Of a DNA stretch of 64,000 bases, positions 24,436 to 36,433 are shown one piece after another (within the stretch, counting starts at the first letter, position 1; every line of letters starts with the position of its first letter). This DNA comes from Bryopsis sp. KO-2023 (Eukaryota; Chlorophyta; Ulvophyceae; Bryopsidales; Bryopsidaceae). Location: the NCBI GenBank assembly GCA_030272585.1, contig BSYQ01000002.1, positions 4,526,001 through 4,590,000 of the forward strand, written 5' to 3'. A program made the translations under genes and the position numbers. The notes beneath the pieces were generated by a model. That model ran no database searches. It worked only from the letters and a program-made list of their open reading frames with translations, and had not been told where the DNA came from.

Positions 24436-24897
24436 TTATTGGAGCACTAATGGCATAAGTTCTGCATTAGCTTGTTCACACCCCAAGGGCTGTCTGAGTT
24501 TCTGATTTCTGGAACTCTAGGTTCCTAGTTACACTTCTTTGGAGAGGTTGGGATGTCAGAGACCATGCGATCGCTTCAGAGGTTTCTATGTAACAGATGG
24601 GGGCCATAAGAAGCAGTATATTGGTGAGAACACAAACCTTATCGAGGAAGGAGCCCTCTGAAGTCTTTCTTTGTTGCTTCGGGCAGAGCGGGATTCCTGA
24701 GAGGAACTTGAAGGGGGATAATAATTTACATCAAAGCCAAGGTCTGTGAGCACCTGCAGTCGCAAGAAAAAAGAACTTAATATCCCAAATCCGACAAGAT
24801 AGACAAAACAGGTGTCGACCAGTTTTATTACCTTGATGGCTGTGAGGTCCCCAATTCTGGCTGCACCAAGGCCTGCTTGATTGTTGGTGGATTTCCC
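24436..24897 (-). CDS. 3' end of an intron-containing gene, unknown function
   Basis: Three exons with matching phases and good GT-AG borders. Exon 24832-24897 is 22 codons (GKSTNNQAGLGAARIGDLTA...). Exon 24638-24753 follows (VLTDLGFDVNYYPPSSSSQE...). Exon 24436-24514 ends at TAA (...CEQANAELMPLVLQ). The introns are 78 and 123 bases. An upstream exon may end at 25213 with the donor GTAAAT and read GIPVLDRFVQ. The Ser-rich middle suggests a disordered linker. I do not recognise the family; the 5' part is not resolved. Confidence 0.5.
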
Positions 24898-26146
24898 CTG
24901 AAAAAAACATCAGCTGGAAAATCGGATATCCAAAAAGAGTTAAACGTTTGATTGTCGAGGCTTCACACTTGTGAAGAATGATAAATCATACTGTGGCGGG
25001 CCCCATTGTGAAACATAAGAAAAAAATCTTTGAAATCAATTCAAAAATTTGACAGGCCCCTTTGTTTTGTAGGAAAACTGCTTGAGACCTTTTTCTTTTT
25101 GCTACCCCGAAAGTAAAGCTAAAAACACTGTAGCTCCTTACGACTTTTGCACTCATCAGGAAAAATTAGTCCACAGGGTTGCACACCAACACAGATTCTC
25201 ATTTGAATTTACCTGTACAAATCTGTCCAACACCGGAATTCCCCCCCCGCTCCCCCAGTAGCAAATCAAAGAAGAATAGTGAAAGGTGGGAGCAAATTTT
25301 TCAAAAGCCGTCAGAAAGAGCGGTCAATCGAAGTGAGGGACATAAAATAGAGGTGTTCAAAAAAAGAAAAGAGTGCAGGGAACTCGAAACACTGACCTGG
25401 GGACAGACAGTCGACACCACAAGGGCCAGTTCCACGGGTTTCAATTTTATCAGAGGACCTCAGCCCACTTCAGAGACTTCAGTCAGAAAATCGCTTCGTT
25501 GAGAGGATTTATTCTGCGAAAATTCCACTGGGACGACTGCAGCACACACTAAAAAGGCTCTGGAGTGCAAGCAAGACCACGTACCCTCCGGAAAAGGACA
25601 TCAGAGGTGTGAAAGATGTCGGGAAACGGTCTCCAGGAATCCCAAAGGATGAAGAAGGTTCGAAGTCCTTGCATCAGGCAAAAAAAAAAAAAAAGCAACG
25701 AACTGAAATTTGTTCATTAGATGTGGAGGGTACCCATTCGGTGATAAGTAATTGGACACCAACTCGTGGAGAGTCAAAGCGTGAGCATGGCCTTCGTGGC
25801 TTCCAGATTTGGAAAAAAAAAAAGGCAAATCAAGAAAATGACAAAGATACGCCTTCGGCATGTCTTTGTCGGTTTGCTCAGGGTCTCGGTATTGGAGGAG
25901 TATAAAAATTTGAATCAAGTTTAACCAGTGTTTTTTGTTGGTTTGCTTTGGATCTTATTCTCGGCAAGCCCAGGGATGGCCAGAGAGACCAACCAGGGAA
26001 AATCTGCAGACCCCCATTGGTTTTTTGAATAAGCAAGCACTGGCTTAGGTGATATTTGAGAAGCAGATTGCAGGATTTTCTCTGCCTCTCTGAGAAAAAC
26101 GGGGCGAACACCTGTGGAACCAAAACAAATCAACACTTCATGCCAA

Positions 26147-26712
26147 TGATCCCCCACCAGCCTCGTCCACGAGCCACCATGTTGCAGCGCGTATTTTAGT
26201 TTGCGCAATGAAAGTCCCTCCTCTGATCTTTGGCGATGCGCTCACGACATTTTCTTCTTCCAACGAGCACCCCGGCCGAGAATTTGGATCGGTTGTTTGT
26301 GAGAACTCCAGTGCCCCGCATTCCTCACTGACATTCAGTCTCGGTGCAAGGGTGTCAGTCAGTCGTCCCCCACCTGACTCTTTGGTGGCTTTGGTCACCA
26401 CGCGTGAGCATCGCGAGGACAGCGATTCGGAATTCAGCTGGTTTGCACCGGGGACGTCTTCGAAGACGTCGGAGAGCCGCTCGAGTTTCTGGCGGCTGGG
26501 TGAATCATCCTTGGGGGGGTACTTGAGTGAGACATCGCTGCATGTCATCGTTCGCCCGCTGGTCAAGGGGATCTGCTAGATGATTGATTGATTGATTGAT
26601 TGATTGCTAGAGGATCCTTGGCCACCAGGTCCGGGTTCGAACCTTCACTCTCGAACTGACAGGGATGATCAGATGCGCCAAGGAGGTCGTAGCCGCCGGT
26701 GCTGAAACCGCC
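26147..26712 (-). repeat. repeat B, right copy (inverted pair)
   Basis: Reverse-complement partner of 22620-23126. It is longer because of a (GATT)n run near 26580-26606 and about 30 extra bases around 26455. Read on the plus strand it carries the box-B-like GGGTTCGAACC near its outer end. Confidence 0.85.
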
Positions 26713-29268
26713 GGCGGGGTTTTGTTTTTGTTTTCGATTTTACTTTTACTTTGTTTGGGGGGATTTTCATGCATGTTGGGGAAGGACTGCTGTTGTTTTG
26801 GTGCCCTTGTGTGTGTGCGTGTTTTCTTGGATCCTGAATGTTCATGATTCTGTTAGAAGTTGCACCAACCCACTTGGTTTCCCAACAAAAACGAAAAACC
26901 CCACAGCCAGCCCATCGGCCCATTCCTCAAGATCAGTCAGACTGTGGGTGCAGGAACCACCCAATCACCACCCATCTACTTTTCCAAGCTGGTTGGAAAA
27001 GCTGGTTTTGGCTGCACCCAACAGTCAGCCTGACTGACGTCCCTGACGTCCCTGACGTCCCTTTCGAGGGCCTCCACCGACATTTTCACCACATATGTAA
27101 ATGCTGGTTGGCTGGTTCATTTTTACCACATGGAAATGTTGGCTGGCTAGCTGGTTTCCAATACCCCACACATGCTACAATTCGAATTTGAGGATTCAAG
27201 ATGAAAGATTTCCTCCACCACCAGGCAGGTGGCTGTTGATATCATATCACACTCTTATGATAAGAGTGCGAAAAAAAAGCAAAAGAAGATATTAAGAAGG
27301 GGGTGTTAAACTTCTTGGAAAATAAAAAAAAACCAATGAAACATAATGTTATATGCATATCGATATATGTTTTTAATTGGATATAATTGAGAAAATAGTA
27401 GCTGATATGAGATGAAAAAAAACACACAAATGTTTCAAGGACAGCGCCAACTCCTGTACCACTACAGTCACACCTCACTTTCTTCCCAAAAGAAAAAAAA
27501 AGAGTCAAGTCGAACAGAAAACGACAGACCCTACTCTTTTCTTCTTCTCCAGGTGAAAGTAAAGGTAATATCAAAAGAAAACACTCCTCCACACACATTA
27601 TTACTTTTTTCTAATAAAAGAAAAAGATTTCTTTTTATCATAGGAGCACAGAGGAATTGAGCCTGCCTTTTTATCTCAAATCTAAATTCTCAAAACAATA
27701 TTTAGAACGTAGTTCCTTGAGCCTGTCTATACGAACAGTCACTGATGTGCATCTCTGATTTATTTAAAAAAGTAATAATTCTTTCAGGATTAAACGCGAA
27801 AAAAAAGAGGAGCAACATAAAGAGAAGCAAAGGTTTTGTGGAAAACACCGGCGATAAAAAACATCGTCAGAGCATCTCTTATCATTCAGGTGTACTTCTT
27901 AAGAGTTTTTTTTTTTCTTTTTCATATTTTCCATTTTCTCTAGTTAATGTCTAGTTAAACAGTTTTATGATAATGGGGCCAGCAAAAAACAAGTCCTCTT
28001 TCCAGAAATCAAATTTGCTAAATGATCGTGGAGTTTCCATACTACCTTGAGTACATGGATTTGGTTCCGAACTCTGACCGGATCTATTCTTAGATCGTCG
28101 CTGACCTAGGGTATCGGGGTTCGATTCTTCCTCTCCCCACTTTCATTTTTGAACACACGACAACCGAACGCAGGACAGCCCTGGTGCACATACGACGGAA
28201 TATGCAAGGTAATATATATATACATATATATATCGTCACTTCCATCTCGATTCGACTACCTTACAGGGGGAGGGCTTTCCCCTTTTCATTCTCAGGTAAC
28301 ATTTTCCACTTTGGGGGGGCAGACAGAAAGAATCAGAATTCTTTTCTGTTGCTGCCCTGGTCACATTTCTTTCTCAGTGTTTTCAGTTTGGTTTTCTTTG
28401 TGTTTTTTCCCCCCGATGTGTCTGTGAATCAATGGGAGTTAACCGAATTCACAGCAAAGGGTCATTCACAGGGCTGACTGCCCCAGATTCTGTTACAGAA
28501 TCTACAGAATTTCTGTGGACTTTGTTTCTCTTCCACATCTCAGAAACGACTCGACATTCTCGACGCCCTTCACACAAATCCGAAGGCAATTTCCAAAAAA
28601 GGGGGGGTCTCCCAAAAAAATGGCCGTCACTCTTCCACTCTTCCACTCTGCCCCTCATAGCAGAAAAGTTTGACCATCCTGTCAACTCGCCAGATCATTA
28701 ACTCCGACACAATCGCAGTTGAAAAGAGATGCGATCCCAGCTCACGAACAACTTTGTCGGACGACCGTTATTTTTGCTCTCAAAGTCCCTCTGCCTGAAA
28801 CGCTTCTGATTTCGGCCACTCGCACAGAGGTGAGTTCGCTCGGCGCCACGTTTTTGCTTCGCTTTTTTGAGCTATATCAAGAAGAAAAAAAACCGACTAA
28901 AAAGGGGCTGACTGAGACTGTCGGTTTTGTCTCTGCGACGTCGGGGGGTGGTCTTGGGGAGGCTCGAGCAGAGTCCTGTTCTCGCCTTTTTTGCTCACCG
29001 TCTATTCGTTTTCCTCGTTATGTTTCCGGAACAGTGTTTTTCTTGGCCCCCAATGAGGGGATGTCGGGGTGGCGTCCCTATCTTCGCTCTTTTCCGTATG
29101 AAAAAATTGCGCGCTCGATAAGGTGATAAAAGCCTCGCTTTGGGGCTGTTTGATCACGTGATACTGTGAATCGAGGAAAAGCATGTTTTTTTTGAGAGCG
29201 CACAGCTCCGAGTCATTGCAAGGACTGATCGGTTGATCTTTTTTTCGAATTGAAGGGAGGGCGCAACC
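26713..29268. other. no confident gene; low-complexity and exon-like sequence
   Basis: Contains GACGTCCCT tandem copies near 27038-27065 and several pyrimidine tracts. Open frames such as 28719-29126 lack recognisable content. The last few hundred bases are the presumed promoter of the F-box gene. Confidence 0.4.
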
Positions 29269-30321
29269 ATGAGCGACCACATTCCGATCGAATGGGACTT
29301 GCCCATGGATCTCCTAGTCGAGATTCTTGGAAGGCTTTCTGGTTTATCGCTTGCCAGATGCTCTTGTGTAGCGCCACATTGGCGAGAAGTTACAAAGGAG
29401 GAGTCAGACTTGAGAAGGAAAATCGGTTTGGAGCGTGCGTGGTTGCAAGAACCAATAGAGCCTCTTATCCACAAGGGTCAATATCAATTTCCCGTCTTCC
29501 GAGGTATCAAGATGGGAAATCTCATTGCCTTGGGTGGTCGAGACGGGTTGAAGGTGTTCGATTTCGATCAGAAAAAGTTTGTTTTTGCTTGCGAGGAGAT
29601 AGGCTTTGTGATGAGTCTTTCATTCATGGATGGGGTGCTTCTGATTGGGAGTTTCACGGGTAACTTGTGTGGATGGGAGATATCCACATGGAAAAAACTT
29701 TTTTGTGCCCCAATTCTCGCTTCTGGTATCTTATCGATTGCGGACCTTGGCGACAACGTGGCCATTGGGGGCAAAGGTGGGGATCTTCGAATTTGGAAAA
29801 AAGGGGTATGGGGGTTAGAAGGATCCCTTCAAGGTCATGAGGGTGATGTGACTTGTCTCTTGCCCCAATCAGACAATCTTTTGATCAGTGGGTCGGGGGA
29901 TGGGAGTATCCGAATATGGAACTTAGATGATAATGTTTGCCTCCGAGTGATTTGTGGGCAAAAATGGGGAGTATGCTCCCTGAGTGTTTCCGATGGACTC
30001 ATTTTTTGTGGAGCGTTTGATGGCCAGATTCGCTCATGGGAATTCGAAAGCGGTCAACACATGCAAACCTTTCAAGGTCACAAAAGATATGTGACCTCCG
30101 TCTTTGTTAAGGGAGGTCAGATGTTCACCGGATCCTATGATAAAACGATAAAAATTTGGGATGCAATGAAAGGCGAGTGTTTGAGGAGTTTCGATTGCTC
30201 GCACAATCGGAACCAGGATGTCTGGCAAAGGATGCATGTATTATCAGTTGATGATGAAAAGTTAGTGGCCGTCCGTGGTAATTGGGAGATTAGGGAGTGG
30301 GATTTTTCAAAGGGGTTGTGA
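29269..30321 (+). CDS. F-box/WD40 repeat protein
   Basis: A single-exon gene of 350 codons, ATG in the context GCAACCATGAGC. Residues about 7-50 form an F-box (LPMDLLVEILGRLSGLSLARC, then VAPHWREV), the part that binds Skp1 in SCF ubiquitin ligases. From about residue 85 to the end there are WD40-type repeats, clearest at LQGHEGDVTC...SGSGDGSIRIWNL and FQGHKRYVTSV...TGSYDKTIKIWD, forming the substrate-binding propeller. By analogy with Cdc4/Fbw7-like proteins it would recruit a substrate for ubiquitination in nucleus or cytoplasm. The substrate cannot be inferred. It has no introns, unlike its neighbours, which may indicate a retrogene. Confidence 0.92.
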   Translation: MSDHIPIEWDLPMDLLVEILGRLSGLSLARCSCVAPHWREVTKEESDLRRKIGLERAWLQEPIEPLIHKGQYQFPVFRGIKMGNLIALGGRDGLKVFDFDQKKFVFACEEIGFVMSLSFMDGVLLIGSFTGNLCGWEISTWKKLFCAPILASGILSIADLGDNVAIGGKGGDLRIWKKGVWGLEGSLQGHEGDVTCLLPQSDNLLISGSGDGSIRIWNLDDNVCLRVICGQKWGVCSLSVSDGLIFCGAFDGQIRSWEFESGQHMQTFQGHKRYVTSVFVKGGQMFTGSYDKTIKIWDAMKGECLRSFDCSHNRNQDVWQRMHVLSVDDEKLVAVRGNWEIREWDFSKGL

Positions 30322-33300
30322 CTCACAATATGTGAGCATTCTTTTATTTGTTTATTCTTTATTTTTTTTCTTTTTGTTGTAGCACGGGTTTATCGATTGG
30401 GAAGCGCAATTTAAGAGAAGAGTGCTCTTTTTCTACAACGAACAGAAGCTACTGTCTTTTTTGACGAGAATATAGTGTCAGAAAACCATCCCAAGGGTCC
30501 AGTTATGAAGATTACAAGAAATTGGTTCAAGCCCTAACTGATGCCTCACTTTCATCTACGTTCTTGAAAAGGGACGGCAACAAATTCGTGTAGTGAGTTC
30601 CCATGACTAATACTCTTGCTAGTATATTTTCAAACAGCATCTGATCCAAAATCTGCCCAATCTAAGATGAAAATCACTTTCTCAGAATTGACAAAGCATC
30701 GAAAATACTTTGCTCAGATGGGAATCCTGAAAAGTCGAGGGGTTTCCCTGAAAAAGAATTTGGTTGTCTCCCCAACCTCAGAGTTTCATGCTGTCTTCTC
30801 CCCCCACACACACACGCTCACACCCCTAAGGATTGAATGATCCGGGCAAACTACCATGGTGATTCGGTGAGTGAGTGTCTTCAAAAAGAATACCATGGAT
30901 CTACGCCAAAAGAAACAGTCCAAGTCAACTCTGAGGTTGATGCCCAAACAAGTGTTCTTCCCCAACACAAACAAATACTTTAAATTTTACTGGCACCTGG
31001 CCCCAAGTTGTTATACTTCTGCTGAGGAATTTCCGAGGCCGCTTGCAGCGCCAAGCATAATAAGAGTGTCGAAAAAACCGAAAAAGTAAGACCGGTCCAC
31101 CCCCGGCCCCCCCGTCTTGCTTTTTCTTCTTGACTAATAAGGCCACCCCTGGATTCCTCCTTTTCCCCACGTTTTTTTTCAAGTAAAGAAACCTATTTTC
31201 TGTGGCAATTTTTTTCTCGACTAATAGGCCAGTGTTGCGCCGAGCTTGAGCTCTGCACTCTCTTGTCGGTCTTGAACCGGGGCGCCGGTCCTCACGCCTG
31301 GTTGTCGTACTTGTTGTGGTCGTTCGTTCAACAACAGCAATGGGCTTGCCGAATGCGAGTCTTCAGCACCCGACATCTGAATATTCTCCAGGCTGACACA
31401 CAGAACCCATTTCAGCCCCACCTACCCTGGCAGCCAACAAACCCTCAAAACACAACATCAGCACCCTGATGGAAGAAAATGCTCGTATGAAAACAAGACT
31501 GCGAATATGGTCAGCGTGCAAAAGAAGCACTTCTCTCTCTTTCCCTCGAGAACTATGTCGGGCAGGCCGAAAAACCCGTTGGTCGCACAAAACCCTCGTC
31601 CTACTGGGGGGAACGAAACAAAGTTCGAGGTCACCTGCAGCAAGCGTTTCGCCAGTGGTACTAGAGAACAAACAGCCGAACGACTTGCTGGATCACCTTG
31701 GTTTCCTCGAAGGAACAGCGACGAGAAGCGACAAACAGGTCTGCAGGGGGTGGGGTGAGAAGAAAATTACGCTCGGCGGTGTACCGTGCCAGGTACCTGA
31801 CGAACACCGCTTCACAAGGAACTAGCCACTTTTGACAACTTTTTCTAGGATTTTTGATACCGTAGAAAAATGACGAAAATGACAGGTCAAACGTTCCACC
31901 TGCCACGAGCTCCAAAACCAAGTCGCGAGCTGTTCGGGTTGGGGAAGGGGGGACGACGACTCGTTTTCAAAGAGCGTTCTCTTTTGGAGCGGCCACGCTG
32001 TACGTTGGTCTTCGTAGGGGGATTGCGGTGTTGAGTTTTTTGGTACATGACTTTTTTTTGGCCAGAACGACCGTGGCGGTTCTATACCACGCTGAAGTTG
32101 GAACAAACCCGCTATCTTTAACAAGATGCATGCGAGTATTGTCCTTGCGACTTAAACCCGAGTTTCCGGCGGGGGTTCAAATCCCTCCCGTCACATTTTC
32201 CTTGCCGTTCTTTCCTCATCGATTCCAATTTCATTACTTTTTGTATTGAGTAGTCTCTGGATGACTCGAGCCAGTCGAGCCATTTATTATGACGGTTTTT
32301 TGGTACCTGTTGCGATGTTTTTGACCTGGGTGGGGTGGTTGGTTGGACTCTGGTGCAAGTCTTTCTCTTCTCGTTTTCGTGGTGCTCCTGGTGTTCTCGT
32401 TTAGCACGGGTGTGCAGGGAACAGACTTCGGAGCGGCGATTTCTTCAACCCATTCACACTCTGCTCTATTCCCCGCTGGATCCTACGCTGCCTCAACGCG
32501 TGTTCTGTCGGGCGAGATATCCTGGTCTGGGGAATTCGGACGCAACCAGAGCCCACAAGCATGTCGAACGACGACTCCGTGCAAGGTTGCTTAAGTACAA
32601 CGGTGGGTGGTGTTATTTCAAATCTGTTCCGTTTGGAGACGCATCCCATTAGCTCTCTGTTCCTGTGAATGTCCAGGAGAAAACCCAAAAGAACAAGGCA
32701 TCCACCCCGCCCCCAAACAAGAGCTGAAGGTGGGAGTACGTGGATGCAGCAAAGGGAGAGTGGAGGCGCTGGACTGTTGGGGTACCAACTGTGAACCCCA
32801 GCCTGATGCAAGAATCGTTTTCTGGAGCTGCCCCACAGCAATAGGTCAGGCACGCAGTTTTCGCCCATCCCCCCACCCTTCAATGCTTCAAGAACTGCAC
32901 CTCCCACACTCGAAACCGAACATTCGATGGTCGCTCTTCTCCAAAATACCAGGTTTCTTATTTTGTAGAGGTAACTGATGATTCTTTTTATGTTGAGTAA
33001 AGGACAAATGTTTACATCTTACAATGATCACCTTAGGATCAAATTAAATGATTAATCAACACAATCAAGACAAAAACGAAGGCATCCCACCCAAACCCAT
33101 CAGTTCATACCTCACCCTCTCCATAACGAATCAATCAATCAAACAATCACAAGCAAAAATCCAACAGTTCATCCTCACCCTCTCCAAAACTGAACCAATG
33201 AATTAATCACAACCTCAACTGAGGTATCTATCCTCCACCTTGAGGTGCCCTTTCAAAAAACTACCTCCACCACCAAAATTCCAAACTATCAAAAGTAGGA

Positions 33301-33629
33301 AAAACATAATCTTGCTGCCCACAACATGGTTTAAAATGTACATCCGCCAATTACTAAATCAGGTTTACTAAAGCTCTTCACAATCCACTCCTCCCAGTGC
33401 TGCACTTCTCGGGCGTATTTTCAGCATACGTTTTTTTAGCACCTCTATCGTTCGTAAAAGATGGCAGCAATATTGACCCCTCGAACAGAATCAAACAACC
33501 GTATACTTCATACAAAGGGCAGTTTTTTTCATTGATCCTAAACACTCTAATAAAACATACATCAAATCGTCAAAACTCAAGATGGGTGCATGCGCACACC
33601 ACCCAACAAACTCCGATTAGAGATAGGAA
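30322..33629. other. no confident gene; one possible signal-peptide exon
   Basis: At 32343-32594 a plus-strand frame encodes a leader-like run (SLLVFVVLLVFSFSTGVQG) followed by a Ser/Thr-rich segment, but it has no ATG and two other frames are also open. A minus-strand frame of 168 codons (32401-32907) overlaps it. None could be resolved. Confidence 0.3.
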
Positions 33630-34700
33630 TCACAAACAATCATCCACCCCCGCGGCAATGGCAGCAGCGATATCCTCAATCGTTTCTGGGTCCTTCAGCT
33701 TGACGCTGTCGGAAGGGCTGCTGATGAAGCCCCCTTCCACCAAGATTGCAGCCATGCTAGTCTCTCTAAGAACGGCCAAGTCACCCCTGGGTTTGACTCC
33801 CCGGTCCCTAAAACCTGTCGCCGCCACCACCTCGTCCAGCACATCCGAAGCGCACTGCCCAGCCAAGCCGTAAATCACTGTTGGGTAGACCAACACCTCC
33901 GTACCGTGCCCAGCAGAGCTGGCAGAGTTGTAATGAATGCTGACGAACAAATCGCTGCCTTCTCGGTTGGCCATAGCCGCCCTCTCGCTCAGAGGAACGA
34001 AGACGTCGGAATCACGTGTCATGGATACCGTGTACCCTTTCCTTTCCAGAAATTTTCGGACCAGACGGGCTGTGGCAAGGTTGAGATCTTTCTCTTCGAT
34101 GCCGTTAGCCACCGCTCCTGGATCGCTTCCACCATGGCCTGCGTCGACCATGATACTCGCCGATCCCTGTAAATCCACAGATCGGGTTTATAGAGTCCAC
34201 TCTGACGGACAGACACTTCAACCGAAAGCCTGTTGTTGTGGAACCAACTCACCAAGAGCTTCCGCTGGGGTCCTTCCACTCTTTCAGATACTCGATCGCC
34301 TGCAGATCAGAAAAGCTTGTGTTAGCCCTCAAAGATAAAACCCATATCACTCATTTCACAACTAGATCCCATCAATATAACCAAGACACAGCGCGCCGCC
34401 AGTTTGGACCTCAACGAACCGACCTGAGCTGTTCTTAGGGCGAATCGTTCACCCCGTTCTGGGAAGCGCTCGCTCCCACCGATGGCCAGACAACAAAATT
34501 TCCATCATGCTGGGGATCGTACCAGAATGTTTCGAGTAAATTCCGGTTCGGAAATTGCAACTACTACGTCGAAACCTTTTTTTGCGATCCGCACCTTCGA
34601 TACCGCCGGCATATGTTCCTCGCGACGATGCCTCAGAAAGAACTGGGCTCGACAACAGAGCTACCAGCAGAATCCTCTGAACAAGCTTTGTGACCGACAT
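33630..34700 (-). CDS. secreted N-acetylmuramoyl-L-alanine amidase (Amidase_3)
   Basis: Model of three exons: 34523-34700 (ATG at 34700), 34253-34299 and 33630-34166, with phases that join cleanly, about 253 aa. Exon 1 begins with a signal peptide (MSVTKLVQRILLVALLSSPV). Exon 3 is a full zinc amidase domain of the AmiA/AmiC/CwlV type. The ligands are present: His in VDAGHGG (about residue 86), Glu in EEKD (about 100) and His in FVSIHYNS (about 153), with catalytic Glu in ILVEGGF (about 219). The enzyme cleaves the amide between muramic acid and the stem peptide of peptidoglycan. An alternative exon 1 donor upstream (GAAG then GTGCGG) keeps the same phase. Introns and a leader argue against bacterial contamination. 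The role could be plastid-wall maintenance, digestion of bacteria or defence. Confidence 0.88.
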
Positions 34701-36433
34701 TCTCAAGGCTCAAAACCAACACTACTTGAAACGAAGTTTGCAACGGAGAACTCAGCTCGAAACCACAACTGTGAAGGGTGTTCGTGACGAAGACCCCAGC
34801 TCGCTCGATAAAATACCGATCGTGCCCTCAGGCTGGCGTTACGACAATGGAACCGTCATATCACCTGAAAACACATGCCGACCAAACGCAGGCTTAGACC
34901 AAAAGACCTGGGCCTACAGTCCGTCGTCAAACGTTTCTTGACCATGGTATCAATTCAGATGTATGAAGAGTACGTGGGCTCCAACATACTGACACGTGCT
35001 TGGAGTGCTTTTTTTTTTTGGAGGTAGATGCAAGCAAATATATGTTAAAATTTTCTGTGACTAATTGTCTGATCCCTTCAAATTTTGTGGGATGTGGTTG
35101 CTCTGCTTTGAAACGTTTCTTCGCTTTTCAAGTTGGAGTGCAGTTCTTTACAATTGAAACACGCCACGCGCTTGAAGAGCGCTCTTGAGTGATCGTGTCG
35201 GGATCCGTTTCAGATAGTTTCTCGCCTAGTTCAACCGTTCGTGCACGCACCTGGTGCCAGTGGTATTCTTGAGGGGATTCCTGACTTTCGCGATCCGCGG
35301 ATCGTGTGCATGGTTGGAAGTCGGGTGTCGACCGTTGGAGGTCGAAAGTCAAACGTTTTGTTGTGCCAAGAGGCGCCCCCGCAAGAAAGAAACTAAAATT
35401 CAACAAGCAAGTGTGGGTGTAGTCGAAATTTTCGCATGAAGGATATGTAAACCAAGAGGCGCCCGATTGACTGGAGTCAGGATGATGGCTGGAGGCACAT
35501 GGCCATAGCGTTGACGTTTGTGTTTCAAGCTAAAAACAAAACATCTGTTCAGTGATACGCGCACCATTCAAACAGTCGCTGCGACGCAGGCAGTTATATA
35601 ATGGAACTCTGAGTTGCAGGGCGGTGTTTCTTTCGAACCCATTTACAATCTGACAGTTTCTCCGCTAGGTTCCTCAGTGCCAAAGCTCTTGGGGCGGATG
35701 AACTATAGCAGCAGACGTACTCTGCCGATGGTTAACAAAAAGAAAGGATTCGAACCCTCGACGGGACGTGCTTAAGACACAAACTTTAACGTCTTATGCC
35801 TCCACCCACGGTCCTGACTCTGATCAGTTGGGCGCCTCTGGGTTAAGATACCCTCACAACAAAACGTTCGATTTTCGGCTCCAACCCTTGTACACGCAGG
35901 GCACTCGATGCAGCGTAAAAACACTACTGGCACCTATTGCGTCCATGCACTGCTGAACTAGGGAAAATTTTTATGGCATCAGAAAAATAGTATCTAGCAT
36001 AGTTTGTGTTCGTGATTCACGAATCGTGAAGGAGCAAGGAAAATAGAAATGCGGCTTGGGGTTGAGTGTTGGAAAAAAAGATGAACACACCAAAAGCAGT
36101 TGAATACATGCATTATCACGGAGGGAACCCGATCAGAACATACCACAAAATGGTGCAGCTGGGTTGAAGCTCGACGGTACCTCGTCGCTACCACACCTGT
36201 TGTGATTGAAATAAAACTCCACAGATTGTACCAGCTGCATTCATACACGCTCCATTCCTACTGTAACCATCGGAAGGCGTCCTGGCGCTCCTGCACCACC
36301 ACGATAAAAACCGCCCACTTCTCACCTACCGCATACTCTTCTCGATTGACTTTCGATCAGCTTTTCGTTACGCATTCACAAGTGTTTCTTTTGGCAGCGT
36401 TTTTTTTCTTGGTATTCTGCCAAGCTATAGACA
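34701..36433. other. intergenic, with an inverted tRNA-Leu-like pair
   Basis: No gene model supported. Two similar sequences with leucine-like anticodon loops lie in opposite orientation at about 35454-35540 (plus) and 35745-35838 (minus). Neither has a pairing acceptor stem, so they are not called as tRNA genes. Confidence 0.4.

Noticed and set aside
28095-28140. tRNA-like GGTTCGATTCT word
   Set aside because: T stem does not pair and no box A is present.
32118-32200. tRNA gene with T arm GGGGGTTCAAATCCCTC
   Set aside because: No pairing 5' acceptor or D arm; only the 3' half resembles a tRNA.
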